Position numbers and translations under genes: made by a program. This document shows positions 1 to 11,374 of a stretch of 64,000 bases of DNA, piece after piece. Location of the stretch: NCBI GenBank assembly GCA_026936325.1, contig JAPTHN010000253.1:124001-188000 (forward strand), written 5' to 3'. Each line of letters starts with the position of its first letter. The first letter of the stretch is position 1. The notes beneath the pieces are model-generated. The model saw only the letters and a list, made by a program, of their open reading frames with translations, did no database searches and was not told the DNA's origin. Origin of the DNA: Platynereis dumerilii. Taxonomy: Eukaryota > Annelida > Polychaeta > Phyllodocida > Nereididae.

Positions 1-450
1 CCCGCCGAGGTGACCCCCTCGGCCTTGTAAAATATATAATTTGATAAGTACTCCCCGAGGTGACCCCAGCCTAGTAATACAACTAGCAAAAAAAATGTTT
101 TTCTTACGAGTACCCCCCCCCCCTGAGTTGACCCTCTCCGGCCTTTAAAATATATAATTTTCAATGTACCTCCCCCGAGGTGACCCCCAGCCTAGCAATA
201 TAATTAGCAAGAAAATTTTTTTATTTGTGAGTACCCCCCCCCCCACGGAGGTGACCCCCTCGGCCTCGGGCCTTGTAAAATATAGAATTTTCAATGTACC
301 TTCCTTCGAGGTGACCCCCAGCCTAGAAATGTAAGTAGCAAAAAAAATAATTTTTTTATGAGACCCCCCCCCCCCTGCGAGTAGCCCTCCACCGAGGTGA
401 CCCCTTGGGCCTTGTAAAATATAGAATTTTCAATGAACCTTTTACGAGAC
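1..450. repeat. Minisatellite, about four units of 120-146 bp
   Basis: A unit beginning gaggtgaccccctcggcc, followed by an AT-rich stretch (taaaatatataatttt) and a C-run, recurs near positions 6, 128, 247 and 393. Units differ by point changes and by C-run length. No coding potential is seen. Confidence 0.85.
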
Positions 451-735
451 CCCCCCTCAAGTCTTTACGACATTAAAAAAGAAAAGGAGCCTGTTACGTG
501 ATGCAATTTGGTCTATAAAATACACATGTTAATTTGGGCTTTTATACATCAAAAGCCGACTCCGTGAGAGCAAGTGAACATTTTTTTTGCGACTACCCCC
601 CCTCGGGCCTCAACGACATTAAAAGAAAACGAGCCTGTTACTTTATGTAGGTTGGTCTATAAAATGCACATGTTAAATTTGGCTTAAATACATCAAAATC
701 CCACTGCGTGAGAGCACTTGGAAATTCACTATCTA
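451..735. repeat. Two-copy tandem repeat, about 146-bp period
   Basis: The words acgacattaaaa, gagcctgttac, ggtctataaaat and gtgagagca occur in the same order in two successive copies starting near 456 and 602. It follows the minisatellite directly and shares its C-rich lead-in, so it may be a higher-order part of the same array. Confidence 0.75.
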
Positions 736-1019
736 AGTCTTAGTGTCTTATGTCTTAAGTCTTAAGTCTTATTGGGACATATGTCATCAGACTAAATACG
801 AAATGATAATGTACTTCAATCTGATGAAATCAGATCGAAGAACATAATAATAACAAGAATCCGGGGATTGCAAAATGGAGTGCCATGCATGTTCATTCTT
901 GTATATATATATATGACAATTGATTTTCACATGTCTGCTTGCATTGATAGGAGGACACTTGGTAAAATGGGTATAGGGTATCAGAATAAAAGAGACAGAA
1001 ATTACTGCACCAAGTACAC

Positions 1020-2045
1020 TGTACAGGCCAATACCTGTACCAAATTTCATAACTCTTAGCGAAATATTAAGGTCACAGTGGGCAGGTCAAGAATGCGGAT
1101 AGATGGCTGCCAAAATGGCTGCCACAAGATGGCCGCCATCTTGGACTTCTCGCCAAGTTCCCAATCAATACCCACAGGTAAATACGTGTGCCAAAGTTCG
1201 TAACTCAAGGCGAAATACCAGGGTCACAGTGGGCAATTCAAGAATTAAGACAAGAATCCAAGGCTTTAGAACTTGCAGAATTGCAATTAGCATTGTTAGA
1301 CTGCTTCTGAGAATAGATGCACTGCAAAAAGCAATTGCCAAATGCATTATTGGCCTTCCTTGAAACGCATGGACGATCGTCATGTGGGCGATATTATAAT
1401 GCAAAGTCAGCTTGAAAACAGTCAAGACTCAACGATCTATGACATATTTAAAAAAAAAAATTATTTTTTAATTAAAAAACAAAAACAAAAAAAAAACACA
1501 ATAAACTATCCCCAATTCCACAACGCATTTTAGTTCACCTCTATATGAACACAAAATGGCCCACTTGACCACATCCACACCTGTATTAAGGCCGGGAAAA
1601 CTTTTTTCCAAAAAGCTCTCAGACTGGTTTTCAGATAAAATTACCCTGGGGGAACCCAGGGTAAAAAATGGCTGCCAAAATGGCCACAAAAGATGGCCGC
1701 CATCTTGAATTTCTTGCCATGTTCCCGATCCATACCCAGAGGTCAATTACCTGTACCAAATTTCACAACTCTAAGCGAAATACCAAGATCACAGTGGGCA
1801 GTTCAGGAATTAAGAAAGATGGCTGCCAATATGGCCGCCACAAAATAGCAGCCATCTTGGATTTCTTAACATTTTCTTCATCCATACCCACAGACCAATA
1901 CCTTTACCAAATTTCATAACTCTAAGTGAAATACTAAGGTCACAAATGGACACTTGCACAAACCTTAACTGGGACAACGACGAAGCTGACGCTGACGCTC
2001 GAGCAACGACAATAGCTCTTCGTTTTCAAAGAAAACAGACGAGCT
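1020..2045. repeat. Degenerate interspersed repeat with atggccgccatctt cores
   Basis: At least three copies of a block are present (near 1020-1250, 1665-1820 and 1820-1965). Each reads: accaaatttcataactct, a gcgaaatac-like word, ggtcacagtgggca, and then a near-palindromic aagatggccgccatctt core. The block ends near 2045 in a gagctaaaaa-type tail. It looks like a non-autonomous element with internal duplication. The family was not identified. The core matches the known YY1-type word CCGCCATCTTG. Confidence 0.6.
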
Positions 2046-2109
2046 AAAAACCCTCGAAAAGTGTTGGAGCTTTTGCCACTAGGATGCACTGGCTCAGTCT
2101 CCATCTTGT

Positions 2110-3017
2110 GGCCAGCCTCCCCCTTTTATAGGTGCATGAGGGTTTAAAAGCATCAGCTATGCTTCCGTCATCTGTTAGCAACTGGTCATTGTGTATAAAG
2201 GAACTGGGAAGTGAATTTTTATTCTTAGTTTTTCGAAGGACTTCACTTATATTTTTGAAGGTTTGTTTTATATCTTTAATAGAATCAGGTTGTCCAGCAG
2301 TTAGGTGGCATGAAATTCCCTGACTTTTCCCTGACTAAAATTTGAAATTCCCAGACCATATTTTCGCGACAATTCAAGCGATTCAGTATAATCAAAATAT
2401 TAATATCCTCGCCTGGGATCATCATGATGTTACTTGTTGCAGTCTTAGAAAAGTGATGAAGTTATTCAGTGCCCTACAATTATTGCGAGCAATTTCATTG
2501 AACAGGATTCTTTCCCTCAGTTCTCTTCATAGCCAGCCTTAAATTGGGCAGTTGGTTGGTAGTCACGCAATTTTGGTCATCGCGTTACTTCAGAATTTCA
2601 AAATTCCCTGACTTTTAGCACTTTTTCATTTTTCCCTGACCAATATCAAAATTCCCTGACTTTTCCCTGATCTGGAAGAAATTTCAATTTTCCCTGACAT
2701 TGCCCTGACCGCTGGACGCCCTGAGAATCCTGCATTTTCTGATTCCAATAGAACTTTTTAGCATTCTTGATTAGATTGCTTTGTCCAGAATGTTAATGTA
2801 AGCATTGTACCTGGCATTTAGTTCTGCTTTTGCAATTTCAGATTTACACCTTGTAAGCTGTTTATGGAGTATGAATTTAGAATGCAGGGACTTTAATATA
2901 CCATCTGTAACCCAAGGGTTTTTCTTATGGTTGAATTTCTTAAACTTCCTTTTCTTTAATGGAATAGCATTATCTATGGTTGTGGGATCCGATACGCTTC
3001 CTGTGTTTATTAATTGA
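2110..3017 (-). pseudogene. LINE ORF2 fragment (endonuclease-RT linker), split by a TIR element
   Basis: Read on the minus strand, 3017 to 2724 encodes KKNPWVTDGILKSL and then a lysine-rich helix ending FYWNQKMQDS. After the inserted element the same protein resumes as DSIKDIKQTFKNISEVL and ends SIADAFKP. This is the typical linker between the endonuclease and reverse transcriptase of Jockey/CR1-like LINEs. The reverse transcriptase that should follow is absent; the atggccgcc repeat begins there instead. At least one frameshift lies near 2775. It is a dead fragment. Clade assignment is inference. Confidence 0.65.
2287..2723. mobile_element. Small TIR element built of 'ccctgacttttccctgac' words
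   Basis: Imperfect terminal inverted repeats are seen: caggttgtccagcagttagg at the left, and the complement of cagggcgtccagcggtcagg at the right. The flank agaatc is present on both sides (2281-2286 and 2724-2729) as a likely target duplication. It interrupts the LINE fragment so that the codons for Asp-Ser are duplicated. The interior is full of ttccctgac repeats and has no ORF. A hAT-like origin is possible from the CAGGG end, but the short target duplication does not settle it. Confidence 0.7.
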
Positions 3018-3342
3018 AGGCTAAATTACAGCGTATGATGAATAAACTTCATTCTCGGCAGTGTTTTCTGGGTTGCATTAGTAGCCCAACAATTGAGGAC
3101 AGAAAGTTGCTTTTTCCAGGGTTTTTGGGTTGTCAAAAAAAAGGGTTTTTGCATCAAAATTAGGGTAACAGGGTTTTAGGCTAAAAAAATGGGGGAAAAC
3201 TCTGCTTTTTAGGGTTGGTTGGGAGGACTGCTTTATTCGTTGGTGCAGGGTTACAGTACAAATAAAGTTTGGCTGCCTGACTACCCCTACTATATAACGG
3301 AACAACCGAACGTCTATTCTAATGATGATGAAATTCACTCAC
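3018..3342. other. Unassigned non-coding stretch
   Basis: It holds several gggttttt words (3117-3215) but no ORF, inverted repeat or recognised element. Confidence 0.5.
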
Positions 3343-4140
3343 TTGACAGTCTCATCTTTTGAAAATGTTCCCATTTCCATTTGGTAATTTAACGAAAGAC
3401 AAACTTCGCCGAATGTCTCTTCATCAAACAACCCCTTGGCCATCTTCTCCACTCCTGCAACGAAGAACACTCCAAGGACTTCCTCCAGCTTCTCCTTGAC
3501 GCTCAACCTGAATGAGTAAAACAGCACACATTTAACATTCAAATTCCATCCCAAGTGTAGAAGAGAAAAACTCTTAGCATGACAGTTTTCGCGAGTCGAT
3601 TCATCTATACCCAGGAAAATTAAGTTCTCTTCGTGATTGAGAATCAAAATTTATCCATTTCCTTTTCAGAAATGAGTTTCCTTGACCACGTTGACCAAGA
3701 TCGTTACATTTTTCTTCCAAAACTGTACATATTGTGTTGGCCAATTCGAGGTCTTCAGATACACACTGTTATTAATGCTCGCGATATCGGGGGTCCAATT
3801 CGTTGAATCTTTGATTGACAGTAGTAGCCCATTCATAGATTGGAATTAGAGAGGTTTTGCTACATGTTCACGTGTGACGTATACGTGTACATTAGTATCT
3901 TATTACATTGTTGTCACGGCAACTCTCACGCACACGTCACAGGGAAACGTGCAGCAAAACCTCTCTAATCAGAGAGATAACACTTTGTGATTTTTCAATG
4001 CCAATGGGCAGATCGTCAATACTCAATTCTTCTTCAATTTCTTCCATGGCCCTTGTCTTAACAGTTCTATCATTCGAAATCAAACTTATCTCTTTTTGAC
4101 GATAGGCCTCCTCAAGTTTCAACTTTATATTAATTTGGAA
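3343..4140 (-). pseudogene. Coding pieces of an unrecognised host gene, possibly a broken copy
   Basis: Three blocks on the minus strand have protein-like composition. Block 1 (about 4140-3969) is acidic and helical (LKLEEAYRQKE, AMEEIEEELSIDDLP). Directly after the MITE the same frame continues as IYEWATTVNQRFNELDP. Block 2 (3768-3612) reads CVSEDLELANTICTVLEEKC. Block 3 (3507-3343) reads LSVKEKLEEVLGVFFVAGVEKM. Block 3 has an acceptor (tcattcag) and a donor (gtgagt), and its entry phase fits a possible gtatag donor ending block 2. Two stop codons lie just before block 2, so either an intron boundary is there or the copy is dead. I do not recognise the family. It could be a downstream part of the gene whose first exon is at 13158-13438, but nothing proves it. 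Confidence 0.35.
3847..3968. mobile_element. Hairpin MITE, about 120 bp
   Basis: The ends are inverted: ttagagaggttttgct at the left matches agcaaaacctctctaa at the right, and the match continues inward through the acgtgtgacgt / acgtcac words. It sits inside the coding block of the minus-strand gene piece. The target duplication is not clear. Confidence 0.65.
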
Positions 4141-4481
4141 GTAGCCACCCTGCCCACTTCCTATAATGATTAGCCAGAAAATATATTACCTCTTTTCAAT
4201 CATACTTTTGCATCATACTAGGGCCAGTAACTTCGCATGCTGATTGTGTGACCTCTGAATAATGTAAGTTGTCCTGAATTAAAGTATGAGATGATGTAAA
4301 TATTGTTTCAGTGATAAATCTAGTCAAAAGAGCTGAAGATATAAGATTGACGTGTATATTTTGTGCTATATCTTCATCAGATCAGAATTTATTCAGTATA
4401 CCATTTGTTGAGAGAAAATAATTATTTCACTGCCAGTTTCTGTGATTATCAATCTACAAATGGCAGGATGTCTGGCTACCT
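4141..4481. other. Unassigned AT-rich stretch
   Basis: No ORF, repeat or element was recognised. Confidence 0.5.
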
Positions 4482-4511
4482 ACCTACCTACCTACCTACC
4501 TACCTACCTCC

Positions 4512-4598
<87 letters not shown>

Positions 4599-4767
4599 CC
4601 TTTTTTTGGCTATAGATCTATCTATCTATCTATCTATCTATTTGTTATTGGGCTATCTATCTATCTATCTATCTATTGGTCTGTCTTTCCATCTATCTAT
4701 ATGTTTATCTACCTATATGTTTGTGGCTATACACTGTAGATCTATATATCTATTTATCTGTCTGTCA

Positions 4768-4801
<34 letters not shown>

Positions 4802-4902
4802 ATGTTTATTTACCTTTGTTTGGCTATAGATCTATCTATCTATTTTTTATTGGGCTATCTATCTATCTATGTATCCATCTATCTATCTATCTGTCTATCT
4901 GG

Positions 4903-4940
<38 letters not shown>

Positions 4941-5050
4941 CTCTGTTGATCTATCTTTCCATCTATCTATATGTTTATCTACCCATATGTTTGTGGCTAT
5001 AGATCTATATCTATCTATTTATCTGTCTGTCTATCTATCTATCTATCGAT
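4482..5050. repeat. Long (CTAT/CTAC)n microsatellite
   Basis: About 570 bases consist of tatc/tacc tetranucleotides, interrupted by longer units containing ggctatagatc and atgtttatcta. The Tyr-Leu-Ser-Ile open frame across it is a by-product of the repeat. Confidence 0.95.
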
Positions 5051-5058
5051 CTATCTTG

Positions 5059-5333
5059 TAGGGCTGCACGATAATAGGCTGAGATGCGATATGCGATAAG
5101 TATGTCTCATATCGCGATGTCGATAAATTGTGCGATAAATTCACAAGAAAGAGATTTACCCGTAAACTCGCAAACTGTAGTAAAAAGTTTCAATTTCGTG
5201 GGAATAAATTCACATTTTTGGGCAAAAAAAAGGGGAAATTTTAAAATTTATTTATCGCCTCTTTTTGCGATATTATTATCGCCCTACTTGATATCGCGAT
5301 GACGATAAATTTGCGATTAATCGTGCAGCTCTA
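5059..5333. mobile_element. hAT-type MITE with 8-bp target duplication
   Basis: The element starts tagggctgcacgata and ends tcgtgcagctcta, which are terminal inverted repeats. It is flanked on both sides by ctatcttg (5051-5058 and 5334-5341), a perfect 8-bp duplication as expected for hAT transposition. The interior is rich in gcgataaat/tatcgc words and non-coding. It landed at the end of the microsatellite. Confidence 0.85.
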
Positions 5334-5341
5334 CTATCTTG

Positions 5342-6407
5342 GTAATTCGCTGGTTGAGCTGTGGATAGGTTTGAAGGTTAATTAGGTTTGACAAAGTGAC
5401 ACATTAAGTGCCATTCAGTAAGTACATTTCCCCTATTTAAATTCTTTGCGGGGAAAGCTAATTTATGTGGGCCTACATTTGTGTTTACTTTAAGACAGAG
5501 ACATGGGTGTCATTAGGCCCTATATATAATATGTAAGTTGTGAAACAGTAAAATCACACATAAAATAATATTAATTCAGAGGATATAATGTAAAGCATCA
5601 GAAAGATTCATAAAATTGACTTTGAAGCCTGTCTTAATAGCCTAGTTTGTGGACAATTGAAAAAGTAAATTCTTTTATCTAAGTGCTAATTGCCATCAAT
5701 GTCTTGAAGTGTCAGCAATCAAAGCTGTTGTACTGTTCTGTGTGCACAATTCAATCCAATAGAACAAACAGCAATTGAAGATACTGAAGACATATTTCAG
5801 CCTAATATCATGGAAGAAAAGAAATGGCCTTTAATTGGGTAAGACACCTAAGTAGACAGAGAATCACAGTAATTTTTTTACAGTTTGGTTGCCGCGAATT
5901 AAATACACAAAACGGCGGGAAACGCTGGGATCCAGCCTGGATCACAACAAACTCTTCAGACCGGAAGTATAATGACGAAGGGAATGACTTGGTTGTTGTT
6001 ACATGTTGCTTGTTCTATCAATCCCATTTGAATCGACGGGTAAAGGGCACGAGGAACTGCTTTTGAAATGAGTTCATCTGAAAGGCATGCATGAAAAAAG
6101 AGGGAATGTATATAATAGAAGGGGTGGGGAAGGTCAGTGGTCTTACAGACCTTGGACAACGTATGACAGTGAGGGTAGCCAGAGGCTGATCCAGACTGGA
6201 GGGAAGGGGCTGAAAAGGGGCAGTGTTTTAAATGCTAAATTTGGGTGGTATGGGTGAGTAGGTATTTGGATATGCAAGTATTAATGGCTTTCATGGATTT
6301 TGGGATGGTGAATGGGAAGGAGGTGAAAATGGGGTGATTTTGATGGTGTTGGAGGTGGGACCCCACATGACGAAAGTGCCACTGTCGCTACACTTTTATT
6401 TATTATA
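5342..6407. other. Unassigned stretch
   Basis: Mostly AT-rich. Short open frames at 5824-6159 overlap each other on both strands and show no family signal. No repeat structure was recognised. Confidence 0.45.
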
Positions 6408-6597
6408 GATTACACAGTCAAAACGGCTATTGCCGAAACGGGGAGGATTTTTCTCAGCTTGACCAAAACGGATATCATTGCCAGAACGGCAATTATGTTT
6501 AACCAAAACGGCGATTGCAAATCTGCTGCTTCAATGGCTGGCAGTAATTCTGTACGTAATGCTACTCTTAATTGGCATCAATAGGCCTACGCAAGTC

Positions 6598-6922
6598 AGG
6601 GCTATTCCATTTAAAACTCTGGGGGGGGGGTGGTCGGGCTGGTTTATTTTTCGTATGATGTATGTACGGGTGAGCGATAATACGTTTTAGATGCAAGGGG
6701 GGCACTCGCGGAATTCACTGTTAATGTATGTACTATCGGCTCTAGGCTCTATTCAGGCCTACGCAATGAAATAATGAAATTTATTTTTATGTATGTACAG
6801 GGGGAAAAAATCAAAGTTAATGCATGGGGGGGTAAAAAAAATTCGTTTTAGATGCATGGGGGGGGGTCAAAATCGTAGCCCGACCTTCCCCCCCCCCCCA
6901 GATTTTTAAATGGAATAGCCCT
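6598..6922. mobile_element. MITE with agggctattccattt ends
   Basis: The ends agggctattccatttaaaa (6598) and ttttaaatggaatagccct (ending 6922) are inverted repeats that run into G-runs and C-runs. The interior holds two diverged copies of an atgtatgtac / cgttttagatgca block. There is no ORF. Confidence 0.75.
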
Positions 6923-7441
6923 CATGTTCAATTGTAATGTGTTCTTAAAGAGAAATATTTTATTTCATAGGACTACATTAGGGTGTCCCAAAAAAAAAAA
7001 AATTTCCTAATTTTCGATGGGACACCCCTCATTTTGTGATATAACCTATAAAAAGGACCTATGCAAAATTTTAAAGCATTTTAACATGATTAACTGGTGC
7101 CTCAAGAGCCTTGAAGTTTAGTCGTTTTTCCTTATTTTAGACGATTTTCGCAATACGCGGTTCTCTATAACTTCGTCAATTTGTATCATACAACATTCTA
7201 AATGCCATGGTTGGAAAAGTTTCAAAAAGACCTTCAATTTGCATACCAACATCAATTGTCTAAATTAATAATTAAATTGAAATATTGATATGTTGCTTAT
7301 GCTACCGATAACTGAGGTACTCTTAACTGCATGATAGTGACTTTTTTGATGACATTTGCTTTGTATATATGTATTGTATAAGTAACTCAGTTTAAGTAGG
7401 TAAATATGTTTGTTATTCTATTTATATTATTTATTTATTTA
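6923..7441. other. AT-rich interior of the outer element
   Basis: It contains a short hairpin, gggtgtccc (about 6972) with gggacaccc (about 7019), around an A-run. Otherwise no gene or element was recognised. Confidence 0.45.
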
Positions 7442-7499
7442 CCGTAGAGGAGCCTATTATCGACAGGGGGGTATTACCGACACCCCCTTGTAGTTATTG

Positions 7500-9296
7500 G
7501 TGGATTTCACAAGCAATCATGAAAGTCTTGGAGCTGAAACTCACTAATATTCATGAGGCAATACTTACGGACTTTCGGCCGTCATTTCAGTCTAAGCAAG
7601 TGGCTAAAAATGCTCAGATCACTTCATTAGGGACAATAAACTATTCCACACTTTGCAAAAACGTCGTTTTTAAGTCCCCTGATTAATGAACAAGTTTACT
7701 TTCTTGACTGACCATTCAACCAAAACAGGAAGTGGGGCACAGGAAGTAGATCAAAAGTTTCGTCTGCAGTTCTGAGATTGTATTTTTGCCAAATTTAGAG
7801 TCATTGGATACAGCAATATCAGAATAGGGTGGGTGTTGAAATTACACTCCAAAAATGATTAATGGAGGGTATTACCGACACCCCAACCTTCCTCCATCAC
7901 AAATTTCATAATTTCTTGGGTCCTGTCAAAAATTCCAGGTGGCAGCACAATGCAGTGGGAATGCAGTCCCCCAGGTGAGCAATTTTGTCAAGGAAGAACC
8001 CATGGGTTGCCAGTGCACAGGTGGAGTGTACAAGAAAAGTTTCAGTTAGCTGCTAAGGCTGTAAAAAAACCTTCAATTAATGTATTTTATTGATGCATGC
8101 ATTCCATGCAATTCCAAAGCATATTAGGCCAATGTATGCATGCATGCCCATAAATTGGATACCTACAGGCCGGCAATGCTGCAGATGGCCAAATATAGGT
8201 AGGTCCACGTGATTCCACTGTTGAGTGGCATTTAGTAAGAATGTCTGTGTAAAATCGCACAAGAATCCAAGGATTCAAAACCTGGGTATTTGTGGATGTC
8301 ATCGCACTGCTGCTCTTGATGCACGTATACCTAATAACATTTGAGGGTAGAGTGATTCCATGTTTCTACCAATACAAGCCCTCTCTTCTTCCTCTTCTTC
8401 TTCCAATGAAGTACAGGAGCCTATAGGCTATCATGTACTCTCTCAGTAATGTGCATTGTGGAAGTATCCTCCATATTGTTAGGTGCATCGTATCATTGGA
8501 GAAATTACGCATTTCAGTTTTAGGATGACAATCACAACCTTAATAACTTGATGCAATACATAACAACAATTAATTTTATACCAGTCTCAAAACAGACAGT
8601 TTTGGCTGCATTGTTCTGATGTAGGCCTAAACTCCTCCACAACACTGCCATGCATGTTTGACACCTTTTGTAAGTCTTAGTTAGACACTCTTTTAAGTCC
8701 AGCGGCGCAAGAGTAGCAGTAGCACCACGGATCACAATGGGTGGAATCTGTTATTGATGGGATCAGATTTGTTAGATTTGCAATACCTGGCATACTTCTG
8801 AAACTTTGTCATGCTGGGAAAGCTAAAAATCCTCACGTCGAAGTAGATTTTGATGCCATTTAGCAATGCAGCCCAGAATATGGCAGTTCTGTGATTTGTG
8901 TCCCTGTAGCGAAATGGTATTGATACCAACAGTCACTCACTACCATAACATAATGAAATGCAAGACATATAGGCCTATATGCAGGATATTATGAATGTCC
9001 GATGCTTTTACAAAATTCACATGCATCAAATTGATGACAGTCTAAATGTTATTCACAATTTTTCTTCAAATCTTGTCTAACCCATTTTTATTTAACTGCA
9101 TGGATAAATTAACAGTCATCGTGAAACTTCTACTGTTGTCCTCATCTCACTGGGTGTGAGTCAGGTCTAGGAATCCATACATCCACAGGCAGCACTGCAG
9201 AAACACCTTATTATAGTGGTTCAAGTCAAATATATAAGGAACTCTCAGTGACATCCATGCTGAGGTAGGCCTATTTAAAACAAAGACCTCTTCAGA
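7500..9296. other. Interior of nested element, unassigned
   Basis: No transposase motif was found. Small minus-strand open frames near 8532-8929 have no recognisable domain. Several tgcatgcat runs occur near 8090-8150. Confidence 0.4.
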
Positions 9297-9580
9297 ATGG
9301 AGGGTTGGTCTAGTGCTGGTGTGCTAGGCTGCCAATTGCTGGGTCCAGGATTAAAATCGAGCTCTGGCCGAGTCACCCCGGCCTATGTTGGATGGCTGTT
9401 TCAATCATCCTTGCCTCATTGCCGTGTCTTCTTCCTGTCTAATTAGCCAACCAAGTGCATAAATATAGGACATAAAGCCCCAATCATCCATCTTCAAGTC
9501 CTAGTCTAGATCACCTCTCATATAGGATACAGGATGTAAAGCCCCAATCATCCATACATCCATCCTTTCATATAGTCCTG
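9297..9580 (+). repeat. tRNA-derived SINE, copy 1
   Basis: An A-box-like word, tggtctagtgc, sits near 9312, followed by a degenerate B-box region near 9350. The body then has cctcattgccgtgtcttc, agccaaccaagtgcataaat and the repeated tail word aagccccaatcatccat. A second copy of the body is at 11375-11490, which supports a dispersed family. Confidence 0.65.
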
Positions 9581-9710
9581 TAAACTTGTGCAGAAAATAT
9601 GGTCTGTGGCATAGGAGTATTTTGCAGGTGGTTAGGGGGGCTGCAACCCCCCTGGCATCAGGGCAAATGGCAAATCAGGGCAAATCTTGACCAATATCAG
9701 GGCAGTGGCC

Positions 9711-9904
9711 CAGTGGCGTAACTAGGCGGTCTCGAATGGGGGGGCACCTGGGGGGGCACGCGATTCTCTGGGGGGGCACCCTCTATACTAACTGTATATT
9801 TTAGCCAGAGTTGGAAAGTTCATATGGGGGGGGCACCTGGGGGGGCACAGGTCCAATATGGGGGGGCACGTGCCCCCCCGTGCCCCCCCATAGGGACGCC
9901 ACTG
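9711..9904. mobile_element. hAT-type MITE with CAGTGGCG ends
   Basis: It starts cagtggcgtaactagg and ends tagggacgccactg. It is flanked by a perfect 8-bp duplication, cagtggcc (9703-9710 and 9905-9912). The interior is G-run rich (gggggggcacctggg words) and non-coding. Confidence 0.85.
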
Positions 9905-9912
9905 CAGTGGCC

Positions 9913-10220
9913 CTGGTTAAATGCGCTGCATGTTAAAATAGCAGAGCAAAATAGACTCCCGTGAAACAGTCATCCCGTAGGCTATGCCTATGATCTCTGG
10001 AAATGCTTGTCTTATGTCCAGCTTATAAATTATATTTTGAAAGATATGATAAAGCATACATACAACTTTTTGTATTTAAATGAGTGTCTCCAGAGCTATT
10101 TGTATATTTTTTTTAACTGCCACCTGTCCAGAACTCTTGTATTTTGAAGTAATGGTAAGCCTATGCATGTGGTTTGCCAAATTGCAGTCACTGAAATAAA
10201 ATGAATCGAAATTGAATTGA
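9913..10220. other. Unassigned stretch within the nested element
   Basis: No ORF or repeat was recognised. Confidence 0.4.
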
Positions 10221-10224
10221 AATT

Positions 10225-10362
10225 ATGAGAATACACACTGGAGAAAAGCCACATGAATGTTCTGTGTGTGAGAAAATGTGCAAGAGAAAAAGGGACAACT
10301 ACAAATTCAAGAAAACCCACACTCAGGAGAAACCACATGAATGTTACACATTCGGTCACCCA
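10225..10362 (+). pseudogene. C2H2 zinc-finger fragment
   Basis: The frame encodes the classic linker and finger start RIHTGEKPHECSVCEKM, then a second linker-like piece, HTQEKPHECYTFG. The first finger keeps its CxxC pair, but the helix lacks a normal His pair, and the second finger breaks off after one cysteine. It is a decayed piece of a tandem C2H2 gene lying inside the 7442-12620 element, either captured by it or part of a decayed element protein. It is not a functional gene. Confidence 0.6.
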
Positions 10363-10539
10363 TGGGGAAGTCATTGTTTTAAGATGAGGCAACCGAAAAT
10401 AGATGAGGATAGGTGGAGTGGGAATTGGGATTGCTGCCATAGTGTTGGAGCATGCATTGCCTGAGGATTAAAAAGGGTGGATGAGGCAAGCTGAGGGTTG
10501 TTGAGGAGAATTGGCAGTACATTTAAACTTCTTCCATCA

Positions 10540-11000
10540 CCTGCAAAAAGCAAGACATTCTACAGGTCTGCTTGAAGCTGCACAATTCTACAGGAGGCTG
10601 TTAGATTCCGCAGTTCTACAGGAAGCTGGAGAATTTTGCAGCTCTGAAATGTTTGCAGAAGCTCTGTACTTCTCTGAGGGATTTTGCACTTTTTTGGTGG
10701 TCCACTGTCAATGAAGCATTTCTGAAAAGTTTCTACAGCACACTATTTACTTTTGTAGGACTTACGCAGCTCGGGAGGCGTTATGCAGCTCTACAGGAAG
10801 CTGCACAATTCGGCTTCCTGCAGAAGTGCAGAATGTTACAGTTCTTGCAGAATGCTGCAGCTTCTATTCCTGCAGAAGTGCACAAAACCTGCCAAGCTGC
10901 ATAGAGATCTGAACTTGCAGCTGCATTGCAGACAGCTGCAGGAAATAGCAAATCCTGCAGCGAAGTACAGAACTCCTACAAAAAAAAATATTCAAACATA
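10540..11000. repeat. Degenerate gctgcaNaattctacagga repeat
   Basis: Words such as tctacaggaagctg, gcagaa and gctgca recur about every 20-40 bases over 450 bp. This gives open frames in several phases that are not genes. A weaker continuation is at 11150-11215. Confidence 0.6.
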
Positions 11001-11004
11001 ATTC

Positions 11005-11110
11005 TACGATATGATACGATACGATACGATAATACTTTATTGAATCATTGAAAAATGAAACTCATTTGATTGACATGCTCCATCACAATCACATGCAGTT
11101 AAAACAGAAT
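11005..11110 (-). repeat. 3' end of a LINE/SINE with (GTATC)n tail, minus strand
   Basis: Read on the minus strand, an aataaagtattatc word is followed by a (gtatc)n tandem tail. This is how several LINE and SINE families end. The plus strand shows gatacgatacgatac at 11012-11032. The body upstream on the minus strand is not identifiable. Confidence 0.5.
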
Positions 11111-11374
11111 AAATAAATAAATAAATATATCACAGTGCAGAAATATTATTATATTCTGCGGTTTCCCATAGAATTCTACAGAATTGCTACAAAACTGCAG
11201 AACTGCAGAAAGAAATATACTACTTCTCGGAATTAGGGCCATGTACGGGAACACAAACGCTGGGTGAGGCAAGTCAAGGTTAGGTGTAGGGCTGTAGGTG
11301 CATGCGGTTAGGTGACCCACAGACTACATGGATGTGAAGTTTTGGAAAGTGATCCTGTGACTGCCATACTGCAG

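Noticed and set aside
1-450. CRISPR array
   Set aside because: The repeats are 120 bp or longer, diverged, without unique spacers, and in a eukaryotic context.
4363-5061. Long open frame rich in Ser-Ile-Tyr-Leu
   Set aside because: It is a translation of the (CTAT)n microsatellite, open in several frames for that reason only.
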